Positions 14,632 to 21,383 of a stretch of DNA of 22,370 bases are shown here, in pieces. The translations under genes and the position numbers were made by a program. The stretch lies in contig DATBLZ010000042.1 in the NCBI GenBank assembly GCA_036555065.1, positions 1-22,370 of the forward strand, written 5' to 3'. The stretch's first letter is position 1. Every line of letters starts with the position of its first letter. Source of the DNA: DATBLZ01 sp036555065 (lineage in GTDB: Bacteria > Pseudomonadota > Gammaproteobacteria > Steroidobacterales > Rariloculaceae). A model generated the notes under the pieces. That model ran no database searches. It was not told the origin of the DNA and saw only the letters and a program-made list of their open reading frames with translations.

Positions 14632-16845
14632 ATGCCGTTGATCTCGGTCGCGATAAGCGTGGTGCTCGGCGGCGTCGTGCTCTGGTTCGCGCGGCGGCGC
14701 GGCGGACCTTTCGGCGCCGCAAACACCGTCACTTTCGTGCGCCTCATTCTGATCGCGCCGCTCATAGCGCTCTTGGCCGAGCCGCCGAGTGCGGCGCTTG
14801 CGTGGCTCGCGATTGCGATCGCGAGCCTCGTGCTCGTTCTCGACGGCGTCGACGGCTGGGTCGCGCGGCGCCTCGGGGCCGCGACCGAGTTCGGCGCGCG
14901 CTTCGACATGGAGACCGACGCGCTCTTGATCCTCGTGTCGAGCGCGCTGTGCTTTCATTACGACAAGGCGGGCGCATGGATACTCATCGCGGGGCTCATG
15001 CGCTACGCGTTCGTTGGCTTGGGTCGAGTCTGGCCTTGGATGAGCGCGCCTCTGCCGGCGAGCAGGCGGCGCCAGATCGTGTGCGTCGTGCAGATCGTCA
15101 CCTTGCTCGTCTGCCTGGCGCCGCCGGTCGCGCGCCCGTGGAGCTTCGCCGCCGGCGGCGTCGGTCTCGGCGCCCTGGGCTGGTCATTCGCCATCGACGT
15201 GCGCTGGCTCGCGAGCCGTGCCGGTCCGGCCGCTGTAGCGCAAGCGTCGACCGCGATGCGCGACTGGCTGTTTCTTGCGCTGGCGCTTTTCTTTCTCAAT
15301 TTCGCGGTGACTTTTCACAACGTCTGGCCAACTCCGTGGATCACGATGTGGCCCGAGGTTTCAATCGAGATTGCAGTGCTATTGCTGGCGCTCGCGCTTT
15401 GTGCGCGACTTTTCGGCAAGATCCCGTCGAGGCTCTCGACTGTGCTTGCGATCGTGCTGACGCTCATGACGATCGGCCGTTACGCCGAGGTCACGACGCC
15501 CGCGCTCTACGGCCGCGCCGTCAATCTCTATTGGGATGCGCAATATTTGCCGAACGTCGCTGCGATGCTCGTCGAGGTAGCGAGCCCGGTGCTGCTTGCG
15601 GCGATCGTGGTCGCTTTTTTCGCAGGGCTCGCGGCGATATTCATGTTGCTGCGCGTGGCGCTCGCTCGAGTCGTGGCGAGCCTCGAGCACAGGTCGGGGC
15701 GTCGCGCGATCGGTGGATTGGCACTCGTCCTCGTTGCGGCTTTCGCCGTCGGTCACACGCGCTTGCCCTTGCGGACGCTGCAATACTTCTCGCTACCGGT
15801 CACGCGCACATATTGGCAGCAGGGCGAGTTCATCGCGGCTGCGTTCGCGGAGGCGAACGATCCGCAGCGTGTGCCGAACGGCACGCCGCTCGGCGACTAT
15901 CCGCTGCCGAATCTCGACGGCACCGATGTCGTCCTGCATTTCGTCGAGTCCTACGGTGCAACGGCATTCGACGTGCCCGAGATCGCCGCCGTGGTGGAGC
16001 CGGGCCGCGCCGAGCTCGCGGCGGCGCTCGAGGCATCCGGGCGCGAGGTCGTGTCGGCGTTCGTGACTTCACCGACCTTCGGCGGCACCTCGTGGCTCGC
16101 GCATTCGAGCTTCATGACGGGCCTCGACATACGCAGCAACGGCACCTACAACCTATTGTTGACGCAGAATCGCGCGACGCTCGCGAAGCGTTTCAAAGAG
16201 CTCGGTTACCGCGCGGTCGCGCTCCTGCCGGGTCTGCGCACCGAGTGGCCCGAAGGTGCGTTCTACGGGTTCGACGACATCTACGGCGCGCGCGCTCTCG
16301 ACTACGACGGTCCCGAGTTCGGCTGGTGGCGCATTCCGGATCAATACTCGCTCGCGCGTCTGGCTGCGCTCGAGATGGACGCGCCGCACACGCCTTTGTT
16401 CGTGTTTTTTGCGACGATCAGCACGCACATGCCGTTCAATCCCGTGCCGCCATATCAGCCGGATTGGCGGCGCCTGCTCTCGGCTGACCCTTATGACAAG
16501 GACCGCCTCGAGGCGGCGTCGCTGGGGCTCGGCGATTGGACTAACCTCCGGCCCGCGTACGCAGCGACGCTCGCGTACACGTTCAAGTACGTCGCGGGGT
16601 TCCTGCGCGCGCATGCGGATACGAATCTCGTCTGGATCATGATCGGCGATCACCAGCCGGCCGCGAATGTCACAGGCGAAGGCGCGCGCTGGGACGTGCC
16701 CGTGCATGTCATAACGAACGACGGTGTCATCGCCGCAGCTCTGATCGAGCGCGGGTTCACGCCGGGCCTCACCCCAGCGCCCATGCCGCTGAGCCCTATG
16801 TACGAGCTGCCCGCGCTATTGCTCGAGACGTTCGGCGGTCACTAG
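14632..16845 (+). CDS. Fusion: CDP-alcohol phosphatidyltransferase plus sulfatase/LtaS-like domain
   Basis: This 737-residue membrane protein joins two catalytic modules. The N-terminal module (about 1-220) is a CDP-alcohol phosphatidyltransferase with the full D-x2-D-G-x2-A-R-x8-G-x3-D-x3-D motif: D71, D74, G75, A78-R79, G88, D92 and D96. These enzymes transfer a phospho-alcohol from CDP within the inner membrane. Several more hydrophobic segments follow (about 220-390). The C-terminal module (about 430-737) is an alkaline phosphatase-superfamily domain of sulfatase/LtaS type. It has VVLHFVESYG, PTFGGTSWLAHSSFMTG with T486 as candidate nucleophile, FATISTHMPF, and IGDHQPA near 671-676. That domain would face the periplasm. 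GGGAG lies upstream of the ATG. It is divergent from the PTPS-like/GT operon, and together they suggest a decorated lipid or glycoconjugate; the product is unknown. Confidence 0.87.
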   Translation: MPLISVAISVVLGGVVLWFARRRGGPFGAANTVTFVRLILIAPLIALLAEPPSAALAWLAIAIASLVLVLDGVDGWVARRLGAATEFGARFDMETDALLILVSSALCFHYDKAGAWILIAGLMRYAFVGLGRVWPWMSAPLPASRRRQIVCVVQIVTLLVCLAPPVARPWSFAAGGVGLGALGWSFAIDVRWLASRAGPAAVAQASTAMRDWLFLALALFFLNFAVTFHNVWPTPWITMWPEVSIEIAVLLLALALCARLFGKIPSRLSTVLAIVLTLMTIGRYAEVTTPALYGRAVNLYWDAQYLPNVAAMLVEVASPVLLAAIVVAFFAGLAAIFMLLRVALARVVASLEHRSGRRAIGGLALVLVAAFAVGHTRLPLRTLQYFSLPVTRTYWQQGEFIAAAFAEANDPQRVPNGTPLGDYPLPNLDGTDVVLHFVESYGATAFDVPEIAAVVEPGRAELAAALEASGREVVSAFVTSPTFGGTSWLAHSSFMTGLDIRSNGTYNLLLTQNRATLAKRFKELGYRAVALLPGLRTEWPEGAFYGFDDIYGARALDYDGPEFGWWRIPDQYSLARLAALEMDAPHTPLFVFFATISTHMPFNPVPPYQPDWRRLLSADPYDKDRLEAASLGLGDWTNLRPAYAATLAYTFKYVAGFLRAHADTNLVWIMIGDHQPAANVTGEGARWDVPVHVITNDGVIAAALIERGFTPGLTPAPMPLSPMYELPALLLETFGGH

Positions 16846-16910
16846 AGACGCCGGTGGAACACGCCTTCACACGGTTGACTTGGCAATTGCTCTTGAGTTT
16901 TCATGCTGTC

Positions 16911-17234
16911 ATGCGCGTGGTCGTCTTGTTGGTGACTGCTATTGTGGTCGCCGGTTGCGCGGGCCGCTCCGCCCCGGACGCTGTCCCGGCGCCGGCCGCT
17001 GCGGCAACAGGCGAGGAGCCGGCCGAGGCCGAGACCGAGACTGTTCAGGCGAGCACGCTCGTCGACGATGAGCAGGCTTGCAAGATGCGGCGCGTCACCG
17101 GATCCATAATTCCGCAGCGCGTTTGTAAGGATAGCGATACGGGCCTCATTGAAGCGGACAATGAGAAGGAAGTCCGCGACACCCTCCAGGAAATCGAGCG
17201 CCAGCACACCACTGGTGGCCTCGTGATCAGATAG
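16911..17234 (+). CDS. Small putative lipoprotein with a CxxxxxxGSxIxxxxC motif
   Basis: The 107-residue product begins MRVVVLLVTAIVVAGCAG, a lipoprotein signal with the Cys of VAGC as acylation site, so it should be anchored in the cell envelope. An Ala/Pro/Glu-rich spacer (about 20-52) follows. The conserved-looking core is ACKMRRVTGSIIPQRVCKD, two cysteines bracketing GSIIPQ, which resembles short envelope proteins of gammaproteobacteria with a CxxxxVTGSRIPxRVC pattern (recalled; function unknown). The start is chosen because the upstream GTG-initiated reading would add a 19-residue non-signal leader. The tail NEKEVRDTLQEIERQ is likely a short helix. It sits 65 bp after the CDP-alcohol transferase fusion and may be independent of it. 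Its stop region overlaps a remnant on the other strand. Confidence 0.65.
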   Translation: MRVVVLLVTAIVVAGCAGRSAPDAVPAPAAAATGEEPAEAETETVQASTLVDDEQACKMRRVTGSIIPQRVCKDSDTGLIEADNEKEVRDTLQEIERQHTTGGLVIR

Positions 17235-17397
17235 CCTTATCCGCACGCGCCTGATAGTCGATGCCGATCCGCGAGTGCTCGCCAACCCGACGTAAGTAAC
17301 GCACGTTAAAAGCCTCGACGTCTGAGCCAGCGACGGGGTCGTTCTCGAAGCGGTCCCAGCGCCAATAGATGTCGCACCTGGCCTCAACACTTACGTG
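17227..17397 (-). pseudogene. Orphan C-terminal fragment of an outer-membrane porin-like protein
   Basis: The minus strand encodes DIYWRWDRFENDPVAGSDVE followed by AFNVRYLRRVGEHSRIGIDY and a stop at 17227-17229. Alternating polar and hydrophobic residues with aromatic girdles look like the last strands of a porin-type beta-barrel. There is no start codon: an in-frame TAG lies at 17398-17400 and nothing porin-like precedes it. This is therefore a truncated 3' remnant. It partly overlaps the end of the small lipoprotein gene. The porin assignment is by resemblance only. Confidence 0.5.
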
Positions 17398-17440
17398 CTA
17401 TCAGCGATCGCGTAAATGCGTAACGGCCCGGGTTTTTCGC

Positions 17441-17846
17441 ATGTTCATTCGTTTCGCGCGCGCGCTCGTCGCCGCGCATCTCGCGGTCGTCGCGATCACC
17501 GCGGGCACGGCCGCGCGTGCGCAGCCGGCGGAAACCGGCGAACCACTGACGTTGCGCACGGCCGTCGAGCGCACGCTTGCGCGCAATCCCGAGCTCGCGG
17601 GGTTCGGCTATCGCCTGCGCGCGCAGAGCGCAACCGCCGAGGCCGCATACTTGCGCCCGCCGCTGGAGCTGCGCGGCGACATCGAGGATTCTCTCGGCAA
17701 CGGCGCCGAAAGCGGTTTCGACTCGGCCGAAGCGACGTTCGATCGCGCGCGTCATCGAGCTCGGTGACAAACGCGACTATCGCAAGGCCGCAGCCGATGC
17801 AGCCCTGAGCGTAATCGCGCCGAACTCCACCGATAGAAGTGATTAG
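17441..17846 (+). pseudogene. Frameshifted, truncated CzcC/CusC-type outer-membrane efflux protein
   Basis: TolC/CzcC-family proteins are the outer-membrane channels of RND metal efflux pumps. The reading from the ATG at 17441 has a signal peptide ending ARAQ, then LTLRTAVERTLARNPELAGF and RAQSATAEAAYLRPPLELRG, a clear CzcC-type N-terminus. At about 17741 the frame breaks. The homologous text resumes in the next frame as IARVIELGDKRDYRKAAADA and stops at 17846, about 130 residues into a protein normally about 400 long. The gene is therefore broken by a frameshift and a 3' deletion. It belongs with the CusA-type remnants further right as debris of a metal efflux operon. It converges on the TonB-type gene, overlapping its stop. 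Confidence 0.8.
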
Positions 17847-19891
17847 TCCAAGTCGAAGGGGATGCGCACGCGCGCGAGGCGCTCGTAAGCAAGCCCGTCG
17901 CGCTCGAAGGGCTCGTACCGATAGCGTGAAACGGCCGTGAGCGCCGCTTCGTCGAACGTCGCCGGCGGGTCGGCGGTGACGACGCGCGCTTCGTGAGGGA
18001 TCCCGTCCGTGCCGACGATGAGCTCGACGTCGACCCATCCTGTAATCCTGCGGCGCCGCGCTTCCTGCGGATAGACTGGCGCGACGGACGTCAGGAGAAG
18101 CAGCTCGCCGTCGGCTGCCGGAGTCGCGAGATAGGCGGCTTGACGCAGCCCGACGTCGACCTCGGCGCGAAGGGGTTCGATGGTCGTGGGTGCGGCGACG
18201 AGCGCGAGCGGCTCGAGCCACGCCTCTGCGCCCGCCCAATCGCCGGCTGCACCAGATTCCTCGACTTTGTTCGCGAGCGCCTCGCCGAGACTCTGCCAGG
18301 CCGAGTCGAGGCCCGGGTGGTCGGGGCTCGCGGCGCGCAAGCGGCGCAAATAGTCGAGCGCGCTGTCGTTCTCGGGGGCGATGAGCCGGTCCTCGCGGAT
18401 CCGCGCGACACCGAGCTCGAGGAGCTCTGAGCTCGCGCGGCGCGCGGCGACCTCGCGCGCGGCCGCGAGATCGAGATCGAGCACGGCGAGCGTCTCGTCC
18501 GAGGCGCCCAAACGGAATGCTTCGTCGGCCAAGGCCTCGGCGCCTGCGAAGTCGCCTGATTCGAGCGCGGCACGGGCCGCGTCGGCAACCGCGTCGGCGA
18601 GCAGCAAACGAATCGCGAGAACGTCGGGGGCGTCCGGCGCGAGCTCGGTCGCGCGCGCGACATAGTCGCGTGCGCTGTCGCCTGCAGGAGCAAGCAGCGC
18701 ATTTTCGCGAAGGCGCGACCACGCCGTTGCGAGCACGCCTTCGAGCTCGGTGGGCGCCGTCGCGGCCGGGACTGTGGCGGGTTCCGGCGCCGGCGGTGCC
18801 GCGGCAGGCGGTTCTACGGCGGAAGGCGAAGCGGCCGATGGCTCGGCGAGCGGTGGGGCCAACGCCGCCGTGTCGTCGACAATCGGAGGCTCGCTCGCGA
18901 GCGCGGCCTCGGGAACGACAGTGGATGCGGGTGCCGCCGACGGCGCATCGGCCGGCACCTCCGCCGCCCCGGTCTCAGCGTCAGCGGCAGGCTCATCCGG
19001 CAGGAACACTTCTTCTATTCCGCCGACGACCTGGTCTGCCGGTGGGGCCTCGACGTCGATGGGCTCTGCAAAGATCGGTTCCGGCGCGACGTCCGCGTTC
19101 TCGCTGATCGGGCCGCGCGGCTCGAGCAAGGGAAAGTCGCCGATGAAGGCTGCAACACCGATCGCGCCGACGAGCCCGACGGGGAGCAACCAGGCGGGCC
19201 AATAGGTTTTCGCTGTCGCGACTGGCTCGCGTCGCTCCACTCGGATGGGGGCGCTCTGCAGCGCCGCCTGCCGCAATGCGAGAAGGTCGTTGCGCGGTGC
19301 CGGGACGTCGTTGCCCGCGGCGGTAACCGCGTCGCGCGCGGCGTCGATCGCCGTTACCGATGCTGCGACCTCTTCACAGCGCAGCAGATAGCGGCTCACG
19401 GCCACATCGAGCAGCGTGCGCGCGATCGGGACTTCGGCCGGCTTGGTCAGCACGCGATACACGAGGCGCTCGGAGAGGAGCTCCGTGAGCCCATCTTCGG
19501 CGGAACGCGGCGCCGCGACCAACATGACGAGCGTCGGCTCGAGAGCGCCCAGCTCTTCGATCCAGCTGCGCAGGTCTCCTTCGAAGAGATCTGCGTCGAG
19601 CAAGACGATTTTGCACTCCCCACGTTCGGCGTGGCGGCGAAGCTCACCGAAGCTCCAGATCACGTGCACGGGCACGCGGTTGCCGGCGGCGATCTTGATG
19701 GCTGCGAAGAGCTCGGGGTCTTTCGACAAGACGTAGATGTTCGCGCCGCCGCTTTCGAGGAGCTTCTCCGTCGCCGTCGGCGACAGCGTTTCGTCAGGCG
19801 CAAAAGAGCGAGGCACGGCGTCGCCCGACGGGCTTGCTGTCTGCCCGTTGGGCTCGGCCTCCATGCCTAGACGCGTGATCCTGTCGGGCAT
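17843..19891 (-). CDS. TonB-type energy transducer with receiver-like N-terminal domain
   Basis: TonB proteins carry inner-membrane energy to outer-membrane receptors through a periplasmic C-terminal domain. This 682-residue protein ends with that domain (about 600-682): PVYPQEARRRRITGWVDVEL, then FDEAALTAVSRYRYEPF. One transmembrane helix lies at about 230-250 (WPAWLLPVGLVGAIGVAAFI). Before it, at about 50-168, is a receiver-like alpha/beta domain with IYVLSKD, KIVLLDADLF (D99/D101) and VYRVLTKP (K150). After it come an Ala/Pro/Glu-rich span (255-380) and two related helical repeats (about 385-460 and 487-570), both with a (L/I)REx(A/R)L(L/I)AP start. There are no ExbB/ExbD genes nearby. The start at 19891 has a weak ribosome binding site; an ATG nine codons in (19864) is an alternative. 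The receiver-TonB combination is unusual and suggests signal-dependent control of envelope energy transfer (inference). Confidence 0.82.
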   Translation of the reverse strand: MPDRITRLGMEAEPNGQTASPSGDAVPRSFAPDETLSPTATEKLLESGGANIYVLSKDPELFAAIKIAAGNRVPVHVIWSFGELRRHAERGECKIVLLDADLFEGDLRSWIEELGALEPTLVMLVAAPRSAEDGLTELLSERLVYRVLTKPAEVPIARTLLDVAVSRYLLRCEEVAASVTAIDAARDAVTAAGNDVPAPRNDLLALRQAALQSAPIRVERREPVATAKTYWPAWLLPVGLVGAIGVAAFIGDFPLLEPRGPISENADVAPEPIFAEPIDVEAPPADQVVGGIEEVFLPDEPAADAETGAAEVPADAPSAAPASTVVPEAALASEPPIVDDTAALAPPLAEPSAASPSAVEPPAAAPPAPEPATVPAATAPTELEGVLATAWSRLRENALLAPAGDSARDYVARATELAPDAPDVLAIRLLLADAVADAARAALESGDFAGAEALADEAFRLGASDETLAVLDLDLAAAREVAARRASSELLELGVARIREDRLIAPENDSALDYLRRLRAASPDHPGLDSAWQSLGEALANKVEESGAAGDWAGAEAWLEPLALVAAPTTIEPLRAEVDVGLRQAAYLATPAADGELLLLTSVAPVYPQEARRRRITGWVDVELIVGTDGIPHEARVVTADPPATFDEAALTAVSRYRYEPFERDGLAYERLARVRIPFDLD

Positions 19892-19929
19892 TTGAGACTG
19901 TGTTTATCACAGGTCGACGCGTTAGCGAA

Positions 19930-19952
19930 GGGCCGGGTCGTCGCCCCGGCCC
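19930..19952 (-). terminator. Strong GC hairpin just after a pump remnant
   Basis: GGGCCGGG (19930-19937) and CCCGGCCC (19945-19952) form a perfect 8-bp stem with a 7-nt loop. On the minus strand it lies 3 bp beyond the stop of the RND pump remnant, where a terminator would be expected. No long U-tract follows, so it may be a decayed or Rho-assisted site. Confidence 0.4.
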
Positions 19953-19955
19953 AAA

Positions 19956-20223
19956 TTAGGTAAACCGGGCCCGAAAGTCGTGTGCTATCGCGAACAGGCA
20001 AGGAGTCAGAAAGAGCACATAGATCGTCGAGGTCACCATTGCCGCCGACGCTCGGTGCCGCGATCGGCTGCGTGATGTCAAAACCCGAGCCGCTCGCGAG
20101 CACGATCGGAATAGGACCGAGCACGGTGGTTGCGACCGTCACGAGCTTTGGCCGCAGCCGCCGGCGATGATCACGGGTGTCTTGCGCACCTTCTCGAGCG
20201 TGTCTCTCGCAATTTTCCGCCAT
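19956..20223 (-). pseudogene. 3' remnant of a CusA/CzcA-type RND metal efflux pump (minus strand)
   Basis: The minus strand reads RPKLVTVATTVLGPIPIVLA followed by SGSGFDITQPIAAPSVGG. This is the highly conserved last periplasmic and membrane segment of heavy-metal RND pumps. At the glycine pair a one-base shift moves the frame, after which MVTSTIYVLFLTPCLFAIAH continues to a TAA at 19956-19958, the normal C-terminus of such pumps. A second frame change occurs just before RPKL, near 20160. Only about 85 of about 1040 residues remain. Together with the tail at 21201-21350 this gives two independent pump remnants flanking the peroxidase module. Confidence 0.8.
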
Positions 20224-20263
20224 AGAAAGTACATTTGAAAATCTGCGAGCGGATCGCCAAACA

Positions 20264-20599
20264 ATGCGGCGTTACCAAACCTTCGTCGATCGCCTGCAAG
20301 CAGCCGTGCTCGGCGCTGGGCATGCGTCGGCTGCCGTGCGCAGGGCCGCCCTTACGCGCGCCCGTCAGGTCAGTGGCCGGGCCGATGGGGCGGCGCTCGA
20401 ATCGGCGCTCGACGCCGCCGTCGAGCGGTGGGTGGAAAAGGTCGCACGGCACGCGTACAAGACGACCGATGAAGACCTCGCGGCGTTGCGCGCAGCGGGC
20501 TATTCCGAGGACCAGATCTTCGAGATCACCATCGCGGCGGCGCTCGGTGCCGCGCAGGCACGTGCGGAGTGCGCGCAGGAGGCGCTCGAGCAGTCATGA
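20264..20599 (+). CDS. Small protein partnered with the AhpD-like gene
   Basis: The 111-residue product starts MRRYQTFVDRLQAAVLGAGH and is mostly helical. The second half, KTTDEDLAALRAAGYSEDQI then FEITIAAALGAAQARAE, resembles the helical core of carboxymuconolactone decarboxylase/AhpD-like proteins but has no CxxC or catalytic His. It is probably a structural or regulatory partner rather than a peroxidase by itself. GAGCGGA lies about 11 nt before the ATG at 20264; in-frame upstream GTG codons give no family-like sequence. Its stop overlaps the start of the next gene (ATGA, 20596-20599), so the two are translationally coupled. From recollection, similar short proteins occur beside AhpD-like peroxidases elsewhere, which supports a functional pair. 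The exact role is unknown. Confidence 0.7.
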   Translation: MRRYQTFVDRLQAAVLGAGHASAAVRRAALTRARQVSGRADGAALESALDAAVERWVEKVARHAYKTTDEDLAALRAAGYSEDQIFEITIAAALGAAQARAECAQEALEQS

Positions 20600-21201
20600 G
20601 GCTGAAAAAAATCGAAAGTGGTCATTCGCTGCCCGCGAGGCTGAAGCTCGGCTTCATGCGCGTCATGATGGGAATGCGCCTCAAGAGGGTAGTGCGCGTA
20701 CCTGATGTGATTCGCACGCTCCTCTATCGCCCCGGCTTCTTCGGGACGCACTTCTCGGCCCTCACACATACCGTGATGCGCGAGAGTCGCCACTGGTCGG
20801 CCGGGGAGTGTGAGCTTTTCGCTGCCTTTGTATCGCGCAAGAACCAGTGCCGCTTCTGAACGAGTGCACACGGCGCGGTCGCGTCGTTGGCGCTGGGAGA
20901 TGAGCTGGTCGCGCGAGTGCTCGAAGGCATCGAATCAGCGCCGATCGATTCGGGGCTCAAAGCGATGTTACGGTTTCTCGAGAAGATGACGCTGCGGCCT
21001 GAGCAGATGTTGCCGTCGGACGGCGCTGCCCTGCGCGCCGCGGGAGTTTCCGACGAAGCCGCGGAAGACGCGATCGGGGTCGCGCTGGCGTTCAACCTTA
21101 TCGACCGACTGGCCGATAGTTTCGGCTTCGAGATTCCGCCCGATGCTGTTTTTCGCGGCGGCGCCCGATTCAGGCTGAAGCAAGGTTATCGCATCGTCTA
21201 A
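20596..21201 (+). CDS. AhpD/CMD-family peroxidase-like protein with in-frame TGA: candidate selenoprotein
   Basis: AhpD-like proteins are cytoplasmic thiol peroxidases or disulfide reductants of the carboxymuconolactone decarboxylase superfamily. Reading from ATG 20596 gives 87 residues to TGA at 20857-20859. The same frame then continues for 113 family-like residues to TAA at 21199-21201, 201 residues in all. The active-site region is WSAGECELFAAFVSRKNQCRF-(TGA)-TSAHGAVA. With TGA read as residue 88, the pattern is E73, C85, U88 and H92. This is the same spacing as E118, C130, C133 and H137 of Mycobacterium tuberculosis AhpD, and TGA replaces exactly the second cysteine. Downstream, LGDELVARVLEGI and EDAIGVALAFNLIDRLADSF match the family. 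A SECIS-like hairpin follows the TGA. AhpD-like selenoproteins are known from metagenomic surveys (recalled). The alternative is a nonsense mutation of TGC or TGT. Confidence 0.75.
20870..20887 (+). promoter_or_regulatory. Candidate bacterial SECIS hairpin after the TGA
   Basis: ACGGCGC (20870-20876) pairs with GCGTCGT (20881-20887) in a 7-bp stem with one G-U pair, closed by the loop GGUC (20877-20880). The loop starts 17 nt after the TGA. The E. coli fdhF SECIS also has 17 nt between its UGA and an apical loop containing GGUC. A GC-rich genome makes short hairpins common, so the stem alone is weak evidence; loop sequence and spacing are what make it notable. Confidence 0.55.
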
Positions 21202-21350
21202 GTGCACCTGCGACGATCTGGGGCGAGCGCACTGGCTTGGAAGTCATGCACCGCATCGCTGCGCCGATGGTTGGCGGAATGGTGACTGCTCGGCTGCTCT
21301 CGATGTTCGAGATTCCCGCGGCCTACTTGTTGCTGCGCCGGCCGCGCGCG
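21201..21350 (+). pseudogene. 3' tail of a second CusA-type RND pump, fused in frame toward cusF
   Basis: The plus strand reads ATIWGERTGLEVMHRIAAPM then VGGMVTARLLSMFEIPAAYL and LLRRPR, the C-terminal end of a Cus/Sil-type copper/silver RND pump. It begins directly at the stop of the AhpD-like gene, so everything upstream of this tail has been lost and replaced by the peroxidase module. No stop codon ends the tail; its frame runs on into the CusF-like gene. It differs from the minus-strand remnant (MHRIAAPMVGG against ITQPIAAPSVGG), so these are two different pumps, not a duplication. Confidence 0.8.
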
Positions 21351-21383
21351 ATGCTTGTCAACGACACCTCGAGGAGACCGACC

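Noticed and set aside
14463..16487. 674-codon open frame on the plus strand in another frame under the CDP-alcohol transferase fusion
   Set aside because: Extreme Arg/Ala composition and no motifs; the overlapping frame holds complete catalytic signatures.
20887..21201. Separate small gene starting at a TTG after the TGA
   Set aside because: No ribosome binding site is visible, and the sequence between TGA and the TTG (TSAHGAVAS) is conserved AhpD active-site text. The segment is the second half of one protein.
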